This document shows, one piece after another, positions 47,501 through 59,715 of a stretch of DNA of 64,000 nt. The notes beneath the pieces are model-generated. The model was given only the letters and a program-made list of their open reading frames with translations, was not told the origin of the DNA and did not search any database. Where the stretch lies: assembly GCA_963556495.2 (NCBI GenBank), contig OY747711.1, positions 37,406,414 through 37,470,413 on the forward strand, read 5' to 3'. Made by a program: the position numbers and the translations under genes. Within the stretch, counting starts at the first letter, position 1; every line of letters begins with the position of its first letter. Origin of the DNA: Valencia hispanica. Its lineage: Eukaryota; Chordata; Actinopteri; Cyprinodontiformes; Valenciidae.

Positions 47501-50500
47501 GAATTGGGTGTAAACAATATGAAAGCATGGATCCTTCCTGTCTTTGGTCAACAGTTCACTTTACCCTGTGGTCAGCAGCCTCTTTAAACTTAAGTTGTGG
47601 AGTAATTTTTCAGCACTAATCAACAATTTAACTTATTTTTTTGCGGAAGGACCTAAAGTTTTTGGAGACGGCTTGAAGTCTATGTTTGCAGGTCAACAAA
47701 AAAACTGCTTCACTTATATGAAATCGTGGAAGGGACAGAAACCTGCATATGAATACTGCGAGTTATCGAGTGATCAATGGGCAGAGTTTGTTATCGTTTC
47801 TTTCCCTCCATTGTCAAGCGGGCGGCCAGCCTCGGCGGCCCTCGGTCCCGGACTTATCTTGACACCGGAGCAGCAATCACAGGCCGGGAGATTGAGCGCT
47901 GTTTATTTTGCGTCGGTGTGTTCACCACGACCCTGAGGCCAGGATGCAAACACGAGCACATCCCCGCTCGCTCCGTCACAACCCAGCCCTGTTTAAAATG
48001 AATGGATCCTATCTCGCCTTTCACTATTCACATCTCTCTCCACAACACGAAGCTTAATCTCAGTGTTGCTGTGTTTTTGTCTGATACAGGGCAACACCAA
48101 TGCATTATTTATTCTCTATCTTATATTGCTTTTTTTTATTCAGAGTCTGTTTCATTGGTCTATTTTTATATATATATAAACGTGTGCTTTTGTGGAGCTT
48201 CTGTTTAGCAAATGTAGACTGGAGTTGTCGGTGAGTGTGTAAGATTTGGTGTGTGTCTATGTGCCAACTGAAGTAAACAGTCTCACCAACCGAGCAGCAC
48301 CATCTGTAAGTACTGCTGGGGACTAAACACCAATGACAGGACACGCCTGGTCTGACTGACAGCTGACATTGTCCCTGCCCCTGCTGGGAACAAATTGGTC
48401 ATGCTGGATGATGATGGGCTGACTGGTGTGTTACTTTGTGTGTGCGTGTGTGCTCTTCTTCCATCCTGCGCATCCCTCTGACAGTTGGTCTATTGTCAGC
48501 AGGCCTCTGTCAAAGATGTCATTTATCAACACTACACTCAGACAAACCTTAATCATCACTTTTATGGGAGCAAGACAGAAGCAACACAACACCAGCTGAA
48601 AACTATTTTCTATCACGTTGTGGGAAGATTTGAAGTCTCGTGAGTTTTTGACATTTACAGTGGCCTGTAAGCCTCACATCAGCTTTTTTTTTTGCATTGC
48701 AGCCAATTCACATTAATGTTTTATAGTCACCAACATCTTGAAGCTGCGTGGTTTCCTTTTATTCCCCATGTTGATGGTCAACTCTGCTCGGAAGATCCGT
48801 ATCAGGACTCTATGACGTTTCTTCAGTTGTGTTGATGATGATAGAGAAAAGTAAAAAACTGACCGAGACAGAAATTGTGGCGTGCTGCTCGGATTAATTA
48901 AAGCAGAGCTAACTGTCGCGCTATTGATCGACTGCTGTCACCTGATGAGCTAAATCAGAGAACCAAATGCAGCTCACACTGGGCGAAAATGGTGTATGGT
49001 CATTTGTATCCCGTTTTATGCACTTTGGAGTTAGGCATAAGATACATTTAACTCCCAGACCAGTTCTCAGATCAGGCAGGCAAGTTCATACAAGTTTAAA
49101 CTTGTAAAGCAGCGACAAAAATCAAGCTTTGTTTAAAAAAAATGTTATACGTGTGTAAAATCACATTCAGCAGTGCAGAATATTTATTGCAGGTTATATT
49201 TTATTGTTATAGAGATGGATTGTGTTGGTTTTTATTATCTACTCACCTTAAGGAGGAGAGATACCGATAGGCTACAGCCAAAAGCAGGAGAGAGGAGCTC
49301 TGAGGAGGGCACACCAAGGATGCAAATATGTTAATGATGGCATCAGTTGTCCTGGCTTCAGTTCTCCTCGTTGCTATCTTTTTAGAAGGAGCCCATCATG
49401 CTGATGTGTACACAGCTGGACTGCCTTCCTCCTGCTATGCTGCACCTCGTTAATGACCTTAGATAAGTCTCATATTTTTGTTCTTCTTTTTCCAAAACCA
49501 GTACATTACCTGCTACCTTGAGCCAACTTTTTGTTCTCAGGTCAGAGATACAGAAAAGAGGTGAGAAGTGGTGAGGTGAGGTGAGGTGAGGCCTTAAGGC
49601 TGTACCAAGAGTACCAATAAATTAGGTGGTTACTGGGAGCCATAAGTGCAAGATGTCTAGTACCAGAAATAATTTGAAAACGGAAATATTATTTGGTTAT
49701 ATACAATGTGATAAAAAGTGGTATTACTTAATGAACTCACCAAATTAATTAGAAAATAGTCTTTGAGTTTGCTTTGTCTTCCAGACTGAAAAACATAGAA
49801 GCATTTAACAATAACACCCTGTTTCGGTCAGGAATAGTTTTTCCCAGTTTGCTCAGTTATATGTAGCTGATTATGTGTGATGTGTTTTACCAAAGCTAAT
49901 TGATAATGAAAGTATTTCCCCCCTCCCTCGATTACCTGGCTTTTTTGAAAGTGCAGAGCTGAACATTTTGCTTCAAGTAAGCAATTTCGATGACTGGAGA
50001 CAGAGTTCTGCCATTGGTACAATAGTGGACCGAGGGGCCACATCCATTATGTTGCAGCACGCCTGTGTGAGGGCTCCTTTGTCCCTTTGCACAATGGACA
50101 CACTCAAAAAGGGAGAACAAGCAACTTTTGAGGGATATTCTACCTCACCTTCTGGAGATATTTTTTCTTCTTTTGATGTCAGTGTTCTGAATAAGGATTT
50201 CTTTCTACTGATTGTGTGAGTGTTCATCATTGTGCTGTTGTTTTTTTGGTATTCAACTTCTTGCTTGCAGAATCCTCAGTTTTGGGTCAAAGTTAGTGGC
50301 TCCCCATCGCCGCAGTAAAGGCCCACCCCACTTGTGCGTTTGAAAGGAAGCATGGGAGAAATGAGGAAATGACCTATGCTTTTCCACACTACATGCTAGC
50401 TGTGCTCAAACAATCAGCATAGCATTAGTAGGGCTGCTGAATAGAGCCATCATGGCTGCCTAACACTGGGAGCCAGTGATCTGCCTATGGGCTTTATAGA

Positions 50501-51139
50501 AAGAAGAGGTCCTGCAGAGCTGGCGAGAGCCGGAGTAGAGGCCAAGAATGGGCGCTCTTAGCGAATCCTCTGAAATCGTCTGGCACAAACATTTTGTGGC
50601 ACACTTCTTTTCTTTCTATCTGCTCATCTCCTTCCTCGCTGCATCTCTAATTCTTCTGCATTTATGTATTACATTCCTAACATATTTAGGTGTTTTTCTC
50701 TTTAAATTTAGCCCTGGTTTAATCTACAACAGGAAAAAACATTGACAGGTCATCCTCGGGGAGACCTAGAGAAGGCTAAGCAGTCTGTCATTGTCCCCAT
50801 GGGGTGGCGTCCATGGGTGCTCTTTGTCCAGAGCTTTCACTGTGATTAGAGCATTTGAGTCGACAATTCACTTAAGACCTCTTTTCTTTCTCCTTCCTGC
50901 TCTGTTTTCTCTCACAAGATGCTCTCCTCCTTCCACCCACTATCCCCTTACTCTCTCTCACACTCTTTCAGGGTATATTACCTGCTCATGTAATGCAGTT
51001 AAGCTCAGCTAGAAGCCTTTCCTTGCAATACCACTTAATTGCCCATGTGGCAGGTGAGGTAAATGCAAGAGGGCCGGCGAAGGGTAGTAGTGACCAGCTT
51101 GTCAGGGTTTAGCCTTCATCCCAGTGTGATACTGGCTCA
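47501..51139. other. No supported gene; one GC-rich island
   Basis: The 47800-47990 stretch is clearly richer in G and C than its surroundings, non-repetitive, and contains CAAGCGGGCGGCCAGCCTCG and GGTCCCGGACTTATCTTGAC. It could be a conserved noncoding element or an exon edge, but its frames (130 and 74 codons) are not supported. A GGTGA repeat of four units lies near 49570-49590. The rest, including a 142-bp stretch around 50300-50440, is anonymous. Confidence 0.4.
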
Positions 51140-52268
51140 GACTGTTAAGAAACAATGCAAAAAAGTAATAAATCTGTGAGGGTTGGTGTTCTGCTTGAAC
51201 TCCCAATATTGCTTATGTTTCAGTCGTCTAGTTCTTGGTTTGAGATAAACATAAATAGTTTGGAGGTTATCCTCCTTCCTTGCTCTTCGATACACACAAA
51301 TCTGCTTTGATCTAAGCTACTATATTCTGGCTGCATGTTTAGGGTCATGGTCCTACCAGCGAAAAGATGAAGATTTGCCCCATTCAGAAGTCCTTTGTAG
51401 CCTCTAACAAGCATTCCTCCAAGATTACCTTGTATTTAGCTCAATCCATATCCCCATCAACCCTCACCAGCTTCCCTGTCCCTGTAGAGGAAAAGCATCT
51501 CCCCAGCACAATGCTCCCGCCACCGTGTTTCACTGTGGGTAAATGCTCAGGATGATGTGTAGTGTTAGGGTATCTCCTACACATAGCATTTGTCGTGTAA
51601 ACAAACAAGTTAAGCCAGATGATCTTCTTCCACATGTTTGCTGTTATACTCACATGACTTTTGGTTAAGTGCAAACAGAACTTCTTATGACTTAATTTTC
51701 AGCACAGGGTTTCTTCTTGCTAACGCTTCCATAATAACCAGATTTGTGGAATACATGACTAATAGCTGCCTTGTCAGCAGATTCTCCCACCTGAACTGTG
51801 GAGCTCTTGGCTCTTTCTCTCATTAATGCTCTCTTTGTCTGGTTTATTTGTTCAGGAGAACGACCATGTCTTGTTTGGTTTGCATTTATACAGTGCATTG
51901 TTTTGGGAGATTTTGGCAGAGGTACAATACTTAGGATATTGCTTTATAGCCCAACTCTGCCTTGGATTTCTCAACATTTAACTGCTGTATTTCTAGACCT
52001 TTAATGTTCCCCTAGGCCTTCACAGAACAGCTACATCTTTATTGAGATTAAATTACACACTGGGGTGGGGTCAATTTACTAATTGGGCTAGGTGACTTCT
52101 GCTGGACTTTTAGGATTTTTATTTGTAAACTCAAAAGTATCAACTTAGTTGTGATTTACAATTATACAGTAACTTTTGTTCATCTAGCACAAACAAATCG
52201 CATCAATAAATTTATTAACGTGACAAAATGTGGTAAAGTTCAAGTTGTATGAGAAGGGCTATGCAAGC
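51140..52268 (-). pseudogene. Degenerate Tc1-family transposon relic
   Basis: The minus strand at 51480-51540 gives the glycine-loop motif [20 protein letters not shown], and further upstream the HTH region is readable in pieces (51690-51900). The right end, GCAAGCCACTGTA, with ACGTGACAAAATGTGGTAAA before it, is the same kind of terminus as at 2781 and 18683. Frames are broken throughout, and the left end is not clearly defined. Confidence 0.7.
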
Positions 52269-52282
52269 CACTGTAACTCGCA

Positions 52283-52400
52283 GATGATATTCAATTCAAT
52301 TAAAAAATTCTTCATTGATCCCAGAGGGAAATTAAGTTAAGTTAAGGCTAAGGATAGGGGAAAAGTAACAGTACTAAGAAAACAGGACGGAGAGGAGGAA
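52283..52400 (-). repeat. CR1/Rex-type LINE 3' tail
   Basis: The plus strand reads TTCAATTCAATTAAAAAATT then CTTCATTGATCCCAGAGGGA and AATTAAGTTAA, the reverse complement of the AATTTCCCYYYGGGATCAAT-type tail of fish CR1/Rex LINEs. Confidence 0.55.
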
Positions 52401-53061
52401 AGGCAGAAGAAGGAGTTGACATTGCTCCTGGGTTAGTGCTCCAAAATGGAGTGCTAAAATCATTTCAGCTCAGATAAAGCTCTGGCAACTGCCGGGCTGC
52501 CTCAGGATATCTGCTCTGCTCATCTGCCTCTCCAATGAAACGGCTGCACACGCCGAGCCTTAGGGGAGCCTGTAGTTCACGCATAAACATGCTAAAGCTC
52601 ATAAAGAAACAGATGCAAATAAACAGACTCTAACTTGAATGCAACACAGGCGCTGCTTTGCCACATGTGCAGACATCCACTGGCCTCTCAGAGGGAATTT
52701 GTTGCTCTGCAGTTTATTTCAGTTTAACCAGATGAAACAAAGCCCAAGGGCAATTCTTCCACTTCTGAACCTTTTGAATTAGCACTCCGCCACCACTACT
52801 CCACCTTCTTACCATTACTGCTCATACACTTTAAAATCACTCATATCATTTGCTCAAAACCCACATTATTGCAAAATATGAAAGGCTTTCAGATTTAGGA
52901 GGGGATCAATAAGTCAAATCAAAGTTAGTAAAAGTATTGATCAGTTTAGAGCCAATGATGTGAATAAAGAGGTTGTATAAGGTGAAAGATGTCTAAATGC
53001 AGAGGAGAAGGATTCTCAGTTTTCTTTATCTATTTCAGCTTATCATTAAAAGTGCTAATAT
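52401..53061. other. No supported gene
   Basis: The 52440-52740 part has mixed, non-repetitive composition. No element or exon is recognised. Confidence 0.45.
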
Positions 53062-54208
53062 AGTGTCAGTCCGACGTTTACAGACTATGAGTACATCATT
53101 GGCATGAATGCTGGGTTGATTTCTGGCTCTTAATTATTTTTTTTTCAGGGTGGTATGAATATTCCACCAATGTACATGTACAAAGCAATCTACTGTATTA
53201 TCCGCTCACTGTCAAAAATGACACGTAAAGGCTCAAAAATTCACATTCCTGGTAATATTTGGCTAAAAGTCTATTTAAAGCAGTTGCTTTGCCAGCATAA
53301 ACCCAACTTTTAAAAATAGTTCAGATCTTTTTGGTTAAATTAATTTCAAACCTGTTTGTTTTCGGATCATATTGTCTGCTGAAATGCCCAGCTGTGACCA
53401 TTTGACCCAAACTGTCCAAGCAAATTGCTTTAAAGGTTCAGAAACTGCCCTGTGTTACTGTCCACAATAAAGCAAATTCTCCTTTTATTGAGAGGTTGTC
53501 GACAAGAAAAAGCCGCTTCTTCTGCAAAACCTTCAAGCTTAGCTTGCAGTTCTCCTCATAGACAAGCTTTTGGAGAAAAGTTGTAAGGTAAAATAAAACA
53601 CAGATGGGGCTACCTGGCCTCAATGGGAAAAAGTTTAGTTAAGGTGAGGTTTTGAAACCTAGGATGACACAGTACCATCTGTCAAGCTTAGCAGTGGCAG
53701 CATCATGCTGTGGAGCTGTTTTGCTGCCAGTGGTACAAGTATTGCTCTGAAAGAATTGAGTATTGAAGAAAGAGGACTACCTCTAAATTATTCAACTTTA
53801 TTTCAGATCAACCGCTAGATGCTTGAAACATGAACAATATTGGGCATTTAAATAGCATAAACACACAACCAATCACATTAGAGCTGCTATTTGGACAGCA
53901 TCAATTCTGTCAAGAAGAGTGGTCTAATTTCCTGTCAAAATTTTACTTGAACCTGTCTACAAAACCCAAATATTTGTGGTGGGGTGTATATAAACATTTG
54001 AGCTCATATGTATCATTTTCACCTTGTGTGGGTTTGAGAAAATCTGCATTAAATTTAAACGTCTGCATTAAGTATTTTTTAAATTTGGTTAAGCTGCCTG
54101 CTGTATAATTATTGCCCCTAAAACATAATTTAAAACCCATAATGAATATGGTGTTCATGCCCATCATCAGTGAAGGTAGACGTCTAAGACTAGACTGGCA
54201 CTGTATAT
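53062..54208 (+). pseudogene. Degenerate Tc1-family transposon, both ends present
   Basis: The left end (AGTGTCAGTCCGACGTTTACAG) and the reverse complement of the right end (TACAGTGCCAGTCTAGTCTT) are diverged inverted repeats near 53062 and 54208. Inside, TTAGCAGTGGCAGCATCATG (glycine loop, about 53690) and later C-terminal sequence follow the Tc1 plan on the plus strand. The coding part is full of stops. Confidence 0.65.
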
Positions 54209-54497
54209 CTGTAGGTAGGAGTTCGTCTAATATTTACTGAAAGTTTAATGGTGCCACTGCGAGACAAAGTTTCCAACAAAACAGCAAGCTCAGCTGTGAT
54301 AATCGGATGAGTGAGCTAAACAAATGAAACTACCAAGTGCCTTGTTTTGCGACCTGTAGTTATATCTGTGCATTGCAAATCCTAAGACAAATGAGCAAAT
54401 GCAAAACAGTGTGGAGTCATGCTCTTTGTTCTCTTGTACAACGGGATGCAGAATGAACATGCGTCTGGATCATGTTGTACCCAAAACCCTTGCATAA
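54209..54497. other. No supported gene
   Basis: Nothing recognisable between the Tc1 relic and the start of L2 copy 2. Confidence 0.5.
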
Positions 54498-54734
54498 CTT
54501 CGGCCTGACCCAGCATGTCAAACAACCAACACACAATCAAGGACACACTCTGGACGTAATTATCAGCAAATTATCTTCAACATCTCGGTAATTGATATTG
54601 CATTATCGGACCATTTCTGTTTCTTTTTTTTGAAAGCACCATCTCTGCTAAACTATCTAGCCACAGTGAGACCACTATTAAAAGGAGTTTCTCTGGGACA
54701 TTTCAGTTGAAACCTTCAAACGACTCTAGGCAAG

Positions 54735-54890
54735 GTAAGGCCATTTTATTTGTATAGCACACACTTTCAACAACAAGGTTCTTTACATGATTAGGGATAA
54801 AGTAAAAACAGCAATAAAGCATAAAACGCACACAGAGCATATGGCACGAAAAAACATTACTCAAAAGCAGACATGAATAGAGGAAAAAGG
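54735..54890 (-). repeat. Inverted L2 tail inside L2 copy 2
   Basis: TTTTATTTGTATAGCACACA, TTCAACAACAAGGTTCTTTA and CAGCAATAAAGCATAAAACG match 33672-33795 and are the reverse complement of an L2 3' UTR end. It sits between the endonuclease and reverse-transcriptase parts, whereas at copy 1 the equivalent block lies before the endonuclease. Confidence 0.65.
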
Positions 54891-55803
54891 ATCAAATACT
54901 CTCCCACCTCGCCGCCCCATTCCCTTCATCCTCCATCTCAAACTCAGTAAACAACCTGGTAGATATATTTCTCATTACAATTTCAGACATCATTGATTTA
55001 ATTGCTCCAACCACATTGAAAATAGTCTTAGATAGAAAGAATTCTCCATGGACTAGCGATCCACTGGTACGTAGTGAAAAAAGGGAGTGTCGACGAGCTG
55101 GGAGAAAATGGGAGAAAACCCGACTCCAGGTTCACTATGAGATCTACAGAGACAGACTGAACAGATATTACTTAACTTTGACAGATGCAAAGGATTGCTC
55201 TTTTCTGAAATCATTAACAGAAATATTAATAAAGCGAGGACCTATTTTGCAACAGTTGAGAGACTAACCTTCAGTGACCTGAACTAAATTCCACCAAGGC
55301 TTGCAATGAATTTGCCAGCTTTTTTACTGAAAAGATTCTGACAATTTGACAGTCAATCTGTGGTTCATTACCAAACCCATTGCCAATGTCCTTCCCACTC
55401 AACACCAATGTTGAGAAAATGTCTGAATTCCAAAAAAATAAATAAAAAAACATTGGTGAAAACATAACCCAATTAAGCTCATCTTCTTGCTGCTACAATA
55501 TCCACAGTTTTTCTTAAAGTTATCCTTTTGATTGGGTATGATCTGATTCAGATAGTGAACTCCTCCCTCTTGTCAGGGGTCACACAGCAGTTATCAAACC
55601 ATTACTAAAGAAGAAAAACCTAGACAACACGTTAATGCTGAACTACAGACCAATCTCTAATCTTCCATTCGTCAGCAAGAATTTTGAAAAAGCTGAGTTT
55701 CAACAGTTAAAAAGCTCACAATGACCAACTGTTTTATTTTTTTTCAGTCTGGTTTCCTTGCGCACCACAGCACTGAAACTGCCCTCACCAAAATTTTCAA
55801 TGA

Positions 55804-56239
55804 CATCCGCTGATGATGTGTTTTGGTAAAAATCTGGTGATACGAGATGCATTGTGATACAGAGGAGATGATATGATATATTACAATATATTGCGATACA
55901 ATGAGTAAGACTATATATTTTAAATTTTTTAAACTGAATTTAATTGTAGAAAAACTGTCACAGCATTCTAATCACTCCAACCTGTTTAATATTTTAACAC
56001 ACCCAGTCTTTATTACTAGATCTAGTTGATCCACGGGAAAAAAGAAGGTGAAGACAGCCCCAAACTACCAGTCATACTTTTAATTTTACTACAAAAATGA
56101 CTGTCATCATTAATGGTTCCATTCAAATCCTAAATTTCTTTTTTTAAATCACAAAAAAATCTATATTTTGTCCTTCAATATTGATACAATATCGGGAAAT
56201 AAAATATCGCAATATCTGATTTTCTTGCATCCCTAGCAT
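55804..56239. mobile_element. Small hAT-like insertion in L2 copy 2
   Basis: The LINE codons FNDIR are split at 55811. Sequence resumes after 56231, where the right end reads TTTTCTTGCATCCCTA, a hAT-type terminus. The flanks ACATCCGC (55804-55811) and GCATCCAC (56232-56239) match at 6 of 8 bases and look like a worn 8-bp target duplication. The left terminus is not recognisable, so the left end was probably lost. Confidence 0.6.
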
Positions 56240-57239
56240 CCACATTAATATAGACTGCTGGTACTTTTGGACCTCAGTGCAGCATTTGAAACTGTTTATC
56301 AGGATATATTATTGAAACGACTGGAGAGCTGGGTCGGACTCTCTGGTACAGTACTTGGCTGGTTTGAGTCGACCTAAAGAACAGGAACTTCTTTGTGTCA
56401 ATAGGCAATTCTTCATCAGAACAAACAGAAATTACATGTGGGTTGCCGTAACTATGCAGATGACACTCAGCTTTACATTACAATGTCACCAGGTGACTTT
56501 GAACCCATCCAAACCCTAAGTGAATGCATTGAGAGAATCAATGGATGGATGTGCCATAACGTCCTCCATCTGAACAGAAACAAAACTGGAGTAATTATTT
56601 TTGGGCCTTAAGAGGAACGATCAAGTGTCAGCACACAGCTTCCGTTAATACAACTAAAAACTACTGATCAGGCCCAAAATCTAGGTAATGAACTCAGGCT
56701 TGAACCTCCAGGATCACATAAAGGCAATAACAAGGTCAGCCTTCTATCACCTGAAGAACATTTCTAGGATTAAATAACTAATGTTGCAACCAGATCTCAA
56801 AAACTCATCAATGTGTTTATCTTTAGTCGGATTGATCACTTCAACAGTGTCCTCACAGTTCTGCCTAAAAAGTCAATCAGAAGCAGAAGCTCATCCAGAA
56901 CGCTGCTGCTCACTTCTTCACTAGAACCACGAAAGTTGAGCACATCACCCTAGTTCTAAAGTCCTTACACTGGCTCCCTGTATCTCAGAGAATAGACTTT
57001 ATAATACTTTTACTAGTTTATAAATCATTGAATAGCTTAGCACCTAAGTATGTGGAAGACTTGTTGTCACTATCAGAATCAGAATCAGATTTATTGCCAA
57101 GTAATTTACATTACAAGGAATTTGTCATGATTTAAGGTGCTGACATAGAAGTTATGTACATATTTAGATATACATGTATATATTTGTATACTTATTTACA
57201 CGTGTAGTGCAGGAGGTAGTGTGCGGTTCAGCTTAAAGT

Positions 57240-57780
57240 GTCCAGTGAAGGGGGGGGCGGTTGATGCAACGCATGTGACAGTTGTATGGACCATAAGTGT
57301 TAGAGTTTTTGGCTGTGTCGGCTTCTTATCATTATGTGCTCTGCAACTCACTTTTTTTACTCAGAGAGGTGGGGGCGCCGAACTCCAAAACCCCGGCGGG
57401 AACTGTTTCAAAATAAGACCCAGAACTGAGAGACAGAGAGTAAAACAACACACACAAACAGATATCTGTTTCACAAAGGACGCACCTGCAGATGGGAGCC
57501 AGAAAAGATCTGACTCGCTTCTCTACCAGGGTGTACCATTTTTATTACAAAAGAACAAAGAACATATCACATGACTCCTCTCTCCTCCTTCCACATCTTG
57601 ACAGGTCATTTATTTTCTCCTGACCGTACCAGGAACTAGAGTTATAACTGATCCTCCCTGCTTTCAGTTCATATCTTTACTCAAGAGTTTGTTTACTTAA
57701 AACCTTAAACCCTATAAAATACTGATAAAAGAGTCATGTTTTACTACCCTGAATAATATAAACAGGCCTATTACTTCTAA
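57240..57780 (-). other. Unexplained block in the LINE 3' UTR, perhaps a solo LTR
   Basis: Between LINE-like 3' UTR segments lies about 540 bases of different character. Read on the minus strand it has TTTTGTAATAAAAATGGTAC, a pyrimidine-rich CTCTCTGTCTCTCAGTTCTG stretch, and GGAGTTCGGCGCCCCC, a layout reminiscent of an LTR (polyadenylation signal, then U5, then a GGCGCC-containing site). I could not find clean TG...CA ends or a target duplication. It may simply be family-specific 3' UTR. Confidence 0.25.
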
Positions 57781-57797
57781 AGCTTACTAAGATATAT

Positions 57798-59220
57798 TTA
57801 AAACATATGTACTGCATAATAAAAAATAGCCTCAAAAAAGTAGAATACAACAGCTGTGTTCCAAAGCCTGATGGCAGAGGGGTAAAAACTGTCCTTGGGG
57901 CGGGAGGTTTTGGTCCTGATGGACTGCAGCCTTTGGCCAGAGGGAAGGGGTTCAAACAGCCTGTGACCGGGGTGAGAGGGGTCAGCAGCTATTTTCCTAG
58001 CTTTCTTCAAGGTCCTGGAGGAATACAGTTCTCGAAGATGAGGAAGGTTACAGCCGATCACCCTCTCTGCAGAGCGAATGATGCGTTGTAGTCTGCACCT
58101 GTCTCTGGCAGAGGCAGCAGTATACCAGATGGTGATGAAGCAGGTGAGGATGGACTCTATAATGGCAGTGTAGAAGTGGACCAGCATTGTTTGTGGAAGC
58201 TGAAACTTCTTTAACTGCCTCAAGAAGTACATCCTCGGTTGTACCTTCTTGATAAGGGAGCTGATGTTCAGCTTCCACCTGAGGTCCTGGGAGATAATGG
58301 AGCCCAGGAAGCCGTAAGACTCCACAGTGTCTACTGGAGAGTCACACAGGATGATGGGGTAGGGTGGGGGGGCTGCGCTCTTCCTGAAGTCTACTATCAT
58401 CTCCACTGTTTTGGAAGCGTTGAGCTCCAGGTTGTTCTCCCTGCACCAGGTCACCAAGTGGTCAATCTCCCACCTGTAGGCAGACTCATCCCCACCAGAG
58501 ATGAGTCCAATGAGGGTGGTGTCGTCTGCAAACTTCAGGAGTTTGACGGACTGTGGGCTGGAGGTGCAGTTGTTGGTGTACAGGGAGAAGAGCAGGGGAG
58601 AAAGAACGTAGCCTTGGGGGGAGCCGGTGCTGATCGTCCTGGTGTCCGAGATGTGCTTTCCCAGCCTCACATGCTGCCTCCTGTTTGTCAGGAAGTCTAT
58701 GATCCACTGGCAGGTGGGGGCCGGCACGTTGAGCTGAGAAAGCTTGTCCTGTAGAAGAGCCAGGATGATTGTGTTAAATGCAGAGCTGAAGTCCACAAAT
58801 AGAATCCTGACGTAGGATCCTGGGGAGTCCAGGTACTGGAGGATGAAATGGATGGCTGAATTGACAGCATCGTCAACAGACCTGTTTGCTCTGTAGGCAA
58901 ACTGCCGGGGGCCAAGGAGGGAGTCAGAGATGGATTTAAGGTGAGACAGTACCAGGCGCTCAAAAGATTTCATGTCCACAGAGGTCAGGGCGACGGGTTT
59001 GTAGTCATTTAATCCTGTGGGCCCTGTTTTTTTGGGAACTGGGATGATGGTGGAGGCCTTGAAGCATGCTGGGACGTGGCATGTCTCCGGTGAGGAGTTG
59101 AAGATGTCCGTGAACACCGGAGACAGCTGATCCGCACAGTGCTGTAGGCAGGATGGAGACACGGAGTCCGGCCCAGCAGCTTAGGGAGGATTCTGTCTCT
59201 TGAAGAGCCTGTTAACGTCT
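57798..59220 (-). pseudogene. CR1/Rex LINE reverse transcriptase, one stop
   Basis: The enzyme would copy LINE RNA at the nicked target. A 454-codon frame (57798-59162) starts in [20 protein letters not shown]. The first Asp motif is FVDFSSAFN (residues 122-130), the fingers motif [10 protein letters not shown] (180-189) and the catalytic FADD (211-214), with thumb and C-terminal domains down to [11 protein letters not shown]. Upstream in the same frame LSVLERDVNRLFKRQNPP is followed by a TAA at 59178-59180, where the family has [10 protein letters not shown]; that stop ends function unless read through. The endonuclease domain lies beyond the 5' truncation. The frame after residue 435 ([11 protein letters not shown]) looks like read-through into the 3' UTR. 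This is the longest conserved coding segment in the window. Confidence 0.88.
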
Positions 59221-59715
59221 CTCTCCAGGACAGACAGAGGTGTCGGCGGTGGATGGGGGGAGGTGGAGGGTAGATGTGATGATGGGAGCTGTTCCACTTC
59301 TGTTGTGTTGGTGGGGGGAGTAATGCTGGGGGGTAACCAACCCACCAGACCACTCATGTCTTCCAACTCTAGTCTACTAATCATCCCTAGAATTAGAACC
59401 AAACATGGAGAAGCAGCTTTCAGTTTCTATGCTCCCCTTATCTGGAACAAACTTCCAGACCACTGCAAAGCTGCTGAAACATTGAGTTCCTTTAAATTGA
59501 AGCTAAAAACCCATGTGTTTAGAGCTGCTTTTGACTAAGTGATTAATAATAGCTGGAATGTCATATGTTTTGATATGTCATATGATGTGTCTCTAATGTT
59601 GTATTTTATGTTTTTACTGTTGGTTTATTGCTGCTTTTATTTTATCCCCTAATCACCCAAAGCACCTTGAATCGCCTTGTTGAAAGTGTATATACAAATA
59701 AAGTTGCCTTTCCTT

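Larger units (their letters stand above)
57073..59334 (-). mobile_element. CR1/Rex-type LINE inserted in L2 copy 2
   Basis: A minus-strand, 5'-truncated LINE. Its 3' tail (low-coordinate end) reads TTGGCAATAAATCTGATTCT with GATTCT repeats, typical of fish CR1/Rex elements. No target duplication is clear, which is common in the CR1 group. It splits the plus-strand L2 between DLLSL and NQPTRP, so it is younger than that L2. Its 3' UTR holds an unexplained block at 57240-57780. Confidence 0.85.
54498..59537 (+). pseudogene. L2 ORF2, copy 2, fragmented
   Basis: Readable parts in order: the end of the endonuclease (HNFGLTQHVKQP-like, with the active-site segment ALSDHF intact here, about 54600), the linker, the RT start (NYRPISNLPFVSK, about 55640), GFLAHHSTETALTK, the [10 protein letters not shown] motif (about 56270), a part of the thumb ([12 protein letters not shown]), then VYKSLNSLAPKYVEDLLSL up to 57072. 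The C-terminus resumes after the inserted LINE as NQPTRPLMSSNSSLLIIPRI and ends LKLKTHVFRAAFD with a stop at 59537. The YADD segment is partly lost near 56445. Frameshifts are numerous. Confidence 0.8.
54498..59715 (+). mobile_element. L2-clade LINE, copy 2, interrupted
   Basis: The plus-strand LINE begins inside the endonuclease region (TAACTTCGGCCTGACCCAGC) and continues to 57072. It resumes at about 59335 and ends in a 3' UTR with AAGCACCTTGAATCGCCTTG, GTGTATATACAAATAAAG and TTGCCTT. It carries three later events: an inverted tail (54735-54890), a small hAT (55812-56231) and an opposite-strand CR1/Rex LINE (57073-59334). Confidence 0.85.

Noticed and set aside
49560..49595. GGTGA tandem repeat as a regulatory array
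   Set aside because: Only about four short units in a low-complexity stretch; ordinary microsatellite slippage explains it.
58239..58754. 171-codon plus-strand open frame
   Set aside because: It is antisense to the conserved reverse-transcriptase frame and has no domain of its own.
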